From: Methanosphaera sp. rholeuAM130
GTDB lineage: Archaea; Methanobacteriota; Methanobacteria; Methanobacteriales; Methanobacteriaceae
Length of the DNA stretch: 10,851 bases
Direction of reading: 5' to 3'
Assembly: GCA_003266065.1 (NCBI GenBank)
Contig: MUZY01000231.1
Coordinates: 1-10,851 of the forward strand
Shown here: positions 6,643 through 10,851 of the stretch, piece by piece
How positions within the stretch are numbered: position 1 is the stretch's first letter
Layout of the letters: each line of letters starts with the position of its first letter
Position numbers and translations under genes: made by a program
Notes under the pieces: generated by a model
Databases searched by the model: none
Told to the model about the DNA's origin: nothing
Seen by the model: the letters and a program-made list of their open reading frames with translations, nothing else

Positions 6643-6744
6643 ATGGAGAAGTGTATATATTTTGATGGCTTCTTCAATTATTTATTAATTGAAAAGGAGG
6701 TAAAACTATCAGAATTAGAAAATCAATATATTTGTCTTTCATAA
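6643..6744 (+). other. Possible 33-codon upstream ORF overlapping the ALP2 start
   Basis: ATG 6643-6645 opens a frame that ends at TAA 6742-6744. It encodes a 33-residue peptide starting MEKCIYFDGFF, in a different frame from ALP2. It runs through the ALP2 ribosome binding site and past both possible ALP2 starts. Its ATG is close to the predicted transcription start, so it could be read as a leaderless message and alter ALP2 initiation. There is no ribosome binding site before it and the peptide matches nothing I know. It could equally be a chance frame. Confidence 0.3.
6673..6710 (+). promoter_or_regulatory. Leader hairpin, strong RBS and ATC start site of ALP2
   Basis: A perfect inverted repeat TTCAATTA / TAATTGAA (6673-6680 and 6686-6693, five-base loop) ends directly before the ribosome binding site AAGGAGGT (6694-6701). 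Six bases downstream, the ideal distance for initiation, the ALP2 frame has ATC at 6708-6710 and not ATG. The reading frame from ATC gives I/M-R-I-R-K-S-I-Y and then the hydrophobic core, a normal signal-peptide start. No ATG, GTG or TTG lies in that frame between the upstream stop TGA (6690-6692) and TTG 6732. Confidence 0.6.
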
Positions 6745-9700
6745 TCGTGCTGGTTGTATTATTATCCGCAACATTCGTCAGTGCCAATGATGATGTTGAC
6801 GCGTTAACTATGGATAATTTGCACGAATCACAGGCAAATATGGAGGATAATGCAATAACTAGTCATGATAATGCAATAACTAGTCATGATAACTCTAATT
6901 TAATAGAAGATGACATTGATGAGAAAGTTGTTGGCGATGAATCTGGAAATGTTTTTACATGCAATAAGAATGATTCGCTCAAAACGGCATCCAAGAAGAT
7001 TGAACCTACTATAAGATTAAGTGATTATAGTATATACCGTAATCAAACAAGTACGTTCTATGCTAGAATAATGGATGAAAATGCTACTGGAACGGCAATT
7101 TTCAAAATAAATGGTATAACGATAAGCGATAAGTTAAATGTCCAAAATGGAATTGCCTCAACTGACTTTACAATTCCAGTTAATTGGGGTCTTCAAACAC
7201 ACACCTTAACATTTGTATATGCGGGAAATGACATTTATAAAGAAGCCAGAGTAAATTCAACGTTAACTCTGGAATATGATCTTGATAGGTTGGATGCTAA
7301 TCTAAAATCATCAAACTATGAAAAAAAGTATAATCAAACAGTACGATTGGAAGTAACGTTGAATAAATCCGCAACAGGAAAAGTTGCATTCAAACTAAGA
7401 AACAAAACCATTGCAATAGTCAACGTTGGAAATGGAGGAGCATACTATGACTTTGAACTGCAATCCATCACACCTAACCGTTATAGGTTATCCGTAGTAT
7501 ACAGTGGTGATTGGCGGTTTGCAGAAAAAAGATTGAATTATAATCTGACCGTATTGAAAATTGATACAAAAATAACTACAAAAAACATAACTTCAAAGGC
7601 AGGAGCTCAAACAGTCTTTGTAGCAAAAGTGGTTGATGAATACAACAACAAGGTAACAAAAACAAACGTTTCCTTTAAATTAAATGCTGGTAGTATTGGA
7701 GTAGCTGAAACTGATGAAGAAGGTATAGCCAGGTTAAATACAACTACGGATTATCATTTGGATAAAACAAATTACACTATCACGGCGGTTGTCGGGGCAA
7801 ATGCTATAAGAGAAGGAAACAGTACTACTGCAGTACTGACCATGAAACAGTTAAAGACACGGACGGAAGTATCTGATATAAATGCCAAACCGGGCGATAA
7901 AGTAACATTGTCCACATCCGTGGCGGATGAAAATGGAAATCCTGTTTTGAATGGATACGTGACGATGTACGTCAACTCTAAAAAGCATGCTCTGATTAAT
8001 GTGCAAAATGGATTTGCAAGATATTCCTATTTAATACCATCCAACCTGGCAGGCAATTTGGATATCAAATCCGTATATACAGGTACTTGGAAGTATGCAA
8101 ACAGCAGTTCAACAGGTACAATAGCCATAACGAAGCTGGCTACAAAGACACTGGCAGGAAACATACTGACAAAGCCGGGCTTTGCAAGTGAATTTACTGC
8201 AAACGTAACGGACCAGAACCAGAAAAACGTAAATGAGGGAGTAGTTGTATTTAAACTAAACGGAAAGGTAGTGGGTAATGCAACGGTTAAAAATGGACAG
8301 GCAGTCCTAAAGTATACGGATCCGTTAACTGCCGCAGGTAAATATCGTATAAATGCGAATTATCTGGGTACTGATTTGTATAAGGAAAGTGCCGATGAAA
8401 ACATCTATAATGTAAGTCAATTAAAAACGATAATTAGTGGAGATAACTTCTCAACGGTTGTTGGAAAGACTGTAACGTTAAAAGTTAACCTACTTGATGA
8501 ATCACGATATATTGTAAACAATGGAACGGTAAGATTCTATGTGAACAATACATATATCGGTAACGCATCCGTAGTAAAGGGAGTAGCTCAAATAAACTTC
8601 ACGCCTTCATTGAAATATGAATCAAAACAGGTAAGATACACGGCTAACTATACCAAAAACGATTATTACCTAAACTCAACAACATACGGTAATCTAACGA
8701 TAACAAAACAACTTGAAGTATATGTCAGTCCAAACGGTAGCGATAGCAACTTCGGTAACAAAACACATCCATTCAAGACAATTCAACACGCAATAAATCA
8801 CGTGGCATTATTGGGTAAAATATATGTGGCAAAAGGTACGTATAAGGAAAATTCAATACTGCTTAACAATTCCGTTAGAATAATAGGTAGTGGAGTAAAT
8901 GAGTGTATAATCGATGGAAGCTCATCCGGAATGATATTCAACGCATCCATTGAAAAATATTCATTGGAGTTGAGGAATCTATGTATACAGAACGGTAAAA
9001 GTAGCAAAGCCAATACTGCAGGAGCTATTTATTCTGCCGGAATGCTGATTACATACAATGTCAAATTCCAATTTAACTCTGCAACAGGTTCAAACTCTGC
9101 AGGAGCAATATACAGTATAGGATCATTAAACATAAGCGGTACAGCATTTTTCAACAATACCCTTACGGCACCAAATGCTGAGGGAGCTGCTATCCGTACA
9201 ATTCACAACAATACGACCATAATCGGATCGTCATTTATCAATAACACCGCAAAAGGTGTCACAGTAGCGGGTGGTGGTGCAATTTGTGCTCAGAATGTAT
9301 CATTAATCATAATGAACACCACGTTTAACAAAAACGTTGCAACGGCTACCAACGTAACCGGTGGAACATTGAAAATAGTTAATTCTACCGCATCAATATA
9401 TAACGTACGTCTATATAACAGTAATGCGAACGCTACAGAAAATGCAATGGGTGGAAGTATATGTGACTTAAGCAGTAATATGGAGTTAAATAATGTGACT
9501 TCCCAAAACAGTTTCATATATGCAAAATCAATAGCAAGTGGTGGAGTAATATATTTAGAATCTGCACAGATGGAAATAATCAATTCCAAATTCACAAACA
9601 GTAAACTACAATCTAGCAATGCTATGGGTGGAGTGATATCGACGTATTACGGTCTTACAACAATAAAAAACACAGACTTTGAATTGACAAAAATTGCAAG

Positions 9701-10190
9701 TACAAATAACTCCTATGGAGGAATTATTTACCATACATTAGGTACATTGTACGCAATAAACACGACTTTCAACAACACGCTATCCAAAGCCGATACATCC
9801 TATGGTGGAAGCATATACTTCTCAGGTACGACCTTAAAGCTAAACCATACCAACATAACCAACAGCGTAATCAATGCTACAACAACAGCACTTGCAGGGG
9901 CAGTATACTCTGAGGCCAATGCAGAGATAGAAGCCGCTAACTTCATTAACAATAAGGTTTCCGGTAAAAGTGTTGGTGGAGGAGCAATAGCAACTCTAGG
10001 AAACTTGGTTATCACACAGACAAACTTCATATCAAACAATGCATCAAATGTTGGAAATGCAATTACCGGGGTTCAAAAATTAATTACCATCAACGGTAAC
10101 TATTGGGGTTCAGAAACTCCTAACTGGAAAAATGAACTCAAGGGAATTACAGAACCTTCCAATTATTCAAAAACGAAAATCAATAATTAG
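6732..10190 (+). CDS. Adhesin-like protein ALP2: six Ig-like repeats plus GG[AVI]-type beta-helix
   Basis: This exported surface protein has 1152 residues from TTG 6732, or 1160 if initiation is at ATC 6708. The given start is the first conventional codon, but it lies 30 bases from the ribosome binding site and leaves a signal peptide without positive charges. Initiation at 6708 restores R-I-R-K before the core, so I think it is the ancestral start. Cleavage is likely after F-V-S-A (residue 18). Residues 19-90 are an acidic Asn/Asp linker with a duplicated D-N-A-I-T-S-H unit. Six Ig-like repeats lie at about 90-181, 187-275, 277-370, 373-467, 468-562 and 565-657; most end in a Y-x-G-[NDT]-x-x-[YF]-like motif. 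A beta-helix entry cap, Y-V-S-P-N-G-S-D-S-N-F-G then P-F-K-T-I-Q-H-A-I, occupies 664-689. About twelve rungs of 27-31 residues with G-G-[AVIS]-I and F-x-N-N motifs run from 763 to 1112, like chlamydial Pmp repeats. N-Y-W-G-S (1123-1127) closes the fold. No C-terminal anchor is seen. Confidence 0.85.
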   Translation: MSFIIVLVVLLSATFVSANDDVDALTMDNLHESQANMEDNAITSHDNAITSHDNSNLIEDDIDEKVVGDESGNVFTCNKNDSLKTASKKIEPTIRLSDYSIYRNQTSTFYARIMDENATGTAIFKINGITISDKLNVQNGIASTDFTIPVNWGLQTHTLTFVYAGNDIYKEARVNSTLTLEYDLDRLDANLKSSNYEKKYNQTVRLEVTLNKSATGKVAFKLRNKTIAIVNVGNGGAYYDFELQSITPNRYRLSVVYSGDWRFAEKRLNYNLTVLKIDTKITTKNITSKAGAQTVFVAKVVDEYNNKVTKTNVSFKLNAGSIGVAETDEEGIARLNTTTDYHLDKTNYTITAVVGANAIREGNSTTAVLTMKQLKTRTEVSDINAKPGDKVTLSTSVADENGNPVLNGYVTMYVNSKKHALINVQNGFARYSYLIPSNLAGNLDIKSVYTGTWKYANSSSTGTIAITKLATKTLAGNILTKPGFASEFTANVTDQNQKNVNEGVVVFKLNGKVVGNATVKNGQAVLKYTDPLTAAGKYRINANYLGTDLYKESADENIYNVSQLKTIISGDNFSTVVGKTVTLKVNLLDESRYIVNNGTVRFYVNNTYIGNASVVKGVAQINFTPSLKYESKQVRYTANYTKNDYYLNSTTYGNLTITKQLEVYVSPNGSDSNFGNKTHPFKTIQHAINHVALLGKIYVAKGTYKENSILLNNSVRIIGSGVNECIIDGSSSGMIFNASIEKYSLELRNLCIQNGKSSKANTAGAIYSAGMLITYNVKFQFNSATGSNSAGAIYSIGSLNISGTAFFNNTLTAPNAEGAAIRTIHNNTTIIGSSFINNTAKGVTVAGGGAICAQNVSLIIMNTTFNKNVATATNVTGGTLKIVNSTASIYNVRLYNSNANATENAMGGSICDLSSNMELNNVTSQNSFIYAKSIASGGVIYLESAQMEIINSKFTNSKLQSSNAMGGVISTYYGLTTIKNTDFELTKIASTNNSYGGIIYHTLGTLYAINTTFNNTLSKADTSYGGSIYFSGTTLKLNHTNITNSVINATTTALAGAVYSEANAEIEAANFINNKVSGKSVGGGAIATLGNLVITQTNFISNNASNVGNAITGVQKLITINGNYWGSETPNWKNELKGITEPSNYSKTKINN
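6846..6887 (+). repeat. Two perfect tandem copies of a 21-base unit in ALP2
   Basis: The unit at 6846-6866 is repeated exactly at 6867-6887, and five bases of a third copy follow. Each copy encodes seven residues (D-N-A-I-T-S-H), so copy-number change would keep the frame. The unit contains ACTAGT and sits in the low-complexity linker after the signal peptide. Perfect identity suggests recent replication slippage. Confidence 0.9.
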
Positions 10191-10220
10191 AATTTTTAAT
10201 TCTTTTTTTTCATTTTTTTT
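10189..10220 (+). terminator. Terminator of ALP2
   Basis: A six-pair inverted repeat AGAATT / AATTCT (10189-10194 and 10198-10203, loop TTT) starts inside the stop codon TAG (10188-10190). It runs straight into T8 (10203-10210), and a second T8 follows at 10213-10220. The stem is AT-rich and weak, but the double T-tract is a good archaeal terminator. Confidence 0.6.
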
Positions 10221-10317
10221 ATATTAAATTCAATTTCAACTCTTTTTAAACTTTTGTTTATTATGGTAATCCGATTAATATTGGGCTTCTATTTCCATTT
10301 TTACGATACTTAATCTA

Positions 10318-10345
10318 CATTTAAAAAGCAAAATGATTATATTAT
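10318..10345 (+). promoter_or_regulatory. Candidate promoter of the hydrolase gene
   Basis: ATTTAAAAAG (10319-10328) and GATTATATTATC (10334-10345) are the most TATA-like stretches before the hydrolase. They would give transcription starts near 10348 or 10366. Neither is a close consensus match, so the choice is uncertain. The gap 10221-10399 otherwise shows no gene or strong repeat. Confidence 0.3.
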
Positions 10346-10399
10346 CTACAATACAAAATAAAGAGTATACAATATAATTGTTTAAAGTAAGGTGTAAAA

Positions 10400-10851
10400 A
10401 TGTCAAAAATGTCTAAAATTGTGGAATTTGCTTTGGAAAAAAAACATCCCAAATATTTTGATGATGTGGAGGGTGCCAAAAAACATATGCAGGAGCGTTC
10501 TCTCGTTGAAGATGAATATTTTAAACTACCAAAAATGATATATCACACTAAAGTTGAAAGTAAGGACTTCTTCGATTGTCAAATGATACTATTCAACGAT
10601 GTTGAAGATAGCGAACGTCTGGTCATATATCTTCATGGAGGAATATATGTAGATGAAATTATGCTTCCACACTTAACTTTCTGTGATAAACTTGCAAAAA
10701 AGGTTAATGCTTGCGTATTTGCTCCAATTTATCCGCTTGCTCCAAATCATACCTATGAAGAAACTTATGAAATTCTTGAAAAGCTATATGAACACTTATT
10801 AACGATGGACAAGCCAATAATTATTATGGGAGATTCTGCCGGAGGAGGATT
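10400..10851 (+). CDS. Alpha/beta hydrolase, HGG/GDSAGG (hormone-sensitive lipase-like) type, partial
   Basis: The window holds the first 150 codons of this gene, cut by the window end. It is predicted to be a cytoplasmic carboxylesterase or related hydrolase; no signal peptide is seen. H79-G-G81 within V-I-Y-L-H-G-G-I-Y is the oxyanion-hole motif of the hormone-sensitive lipase group. G-D-S146-A-G-G-G is the nucleophile elbow with the catalytic Ser. Between them, V-F-A-P-I-Y-P-L-A-P-N-H-T-Y-E-E is the family's usual Y-x-L-A-P-E-x-x-[FY]-P-A-like stretch, with Asn in place of the common Glu. The catalytic Asp and His should lie beyond the window. Start: ATG 10400, with AAGGTG (10389-10394) five bases before it. 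The residues 1-70 are a charged, helical-looking N-terminal region that may form part of a cap. Substrate unknown. It is separated from ALP2 by a terminator, so probably its own transcript. Confidence 0.88.
   Translation, partial: MSKMSKIVEFALEKKHPKYFDDVEGAKKHMQERSLVEDEYFKLPKMIYHTKVESKDFFDCQMILFNDVEDSERLVIYLHGGIYVDEIMLPHLTFCDKLAKKVNACVFAPIYPLAPNHTYEETYEILEKLYEHLLTMDKPIIIMGDSAGGG

Noticed and set aside
9290..10039. Minus-strand frames opposite the ALP2 beta-helix
   Set aside because: Hydrophobic shadow translations of Asn/Thr/Ile-rich repeats.

Overview
The window most likely comes from a methanogenic archaeon of the order Methanobacteriales, probably Methanosphaera or a close relative such as Methanobrevibacter. 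The evidence is indirect: very AT-rich intergenic DNA, archaeal TATA-like boxes, strong GGAGG/AGGTG ribosome binding sites, poly-T transcript ends, two giant secreted adhesin-like proteins built from Asn-rich beta-helices and Ig-like repeats, and a DUF2162 / ExbB-like / DUF2149 gene trio that I know from methanogens. No rRNA, tRNA, CRISPR array, transposase or insertion sequence was seen.

Layout. (1) 54-4193, minus strand: a 1379-residue adhesin-like protein, ALP1, with signal peptide, acidic linker, two beta-helix modules and four Ig-like repeats. (2) 4194-4465: AT-rich intergenic DNA with the ALP1 promoter region and the transcript end of the upstream genes. (3) 4466-6418, minus strand: a compact cluster transcribed from 6418 downward. 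It encodes a DUF2162 multi-pass membrane protein, an ExbB/TolQ/MotA-like channel subunit and a DUF2149 protein that closely resembles ExbD at its transmembrane aspartate. A hairpin plus T-tract follows, then an unlisted 56-residue membrane-anchored small protein (4466-4636). (4) 6419-6707: divergent promoter region, with a possible short upstream ORF and a hairpin touching the ribosome binding site of the next gene. (5) 6708/6732-10190, plus strand: a second adhesin-like protein, ALP2, with the opposite domain order (six Ig-like repeats, then a GG[AVI]-type beta-helix). Its expected ATG reads ATC. (6) 10191-10399: terminator and promoter region. (7) 10400 to the window end, plus strand: the N-terminal part of an HGG/GDSAGG alpha/beta hydrolase.

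How the parts may work together. The ExbB-like and ExbD-like proteins should form a proton- or sodium-driven motor in the cytoplasmic membrane, and DUF2162 is a likely transporter partner. ALP1 and ALP2 are exported surface proteins with no visible membrane or wall anchor. An ion-driven motor beside large surface proteins, in a cell lineage with pseudomurein and no outer membrane, is the most interesting feature of the window. A functional link between motor and adhesins is only an inference from adjacency. The second notable feature is the start region of ALP2: no ATG where the ribosome binding site predicts one, an overlapping 33-codon ORF and an adjacent hairpin.
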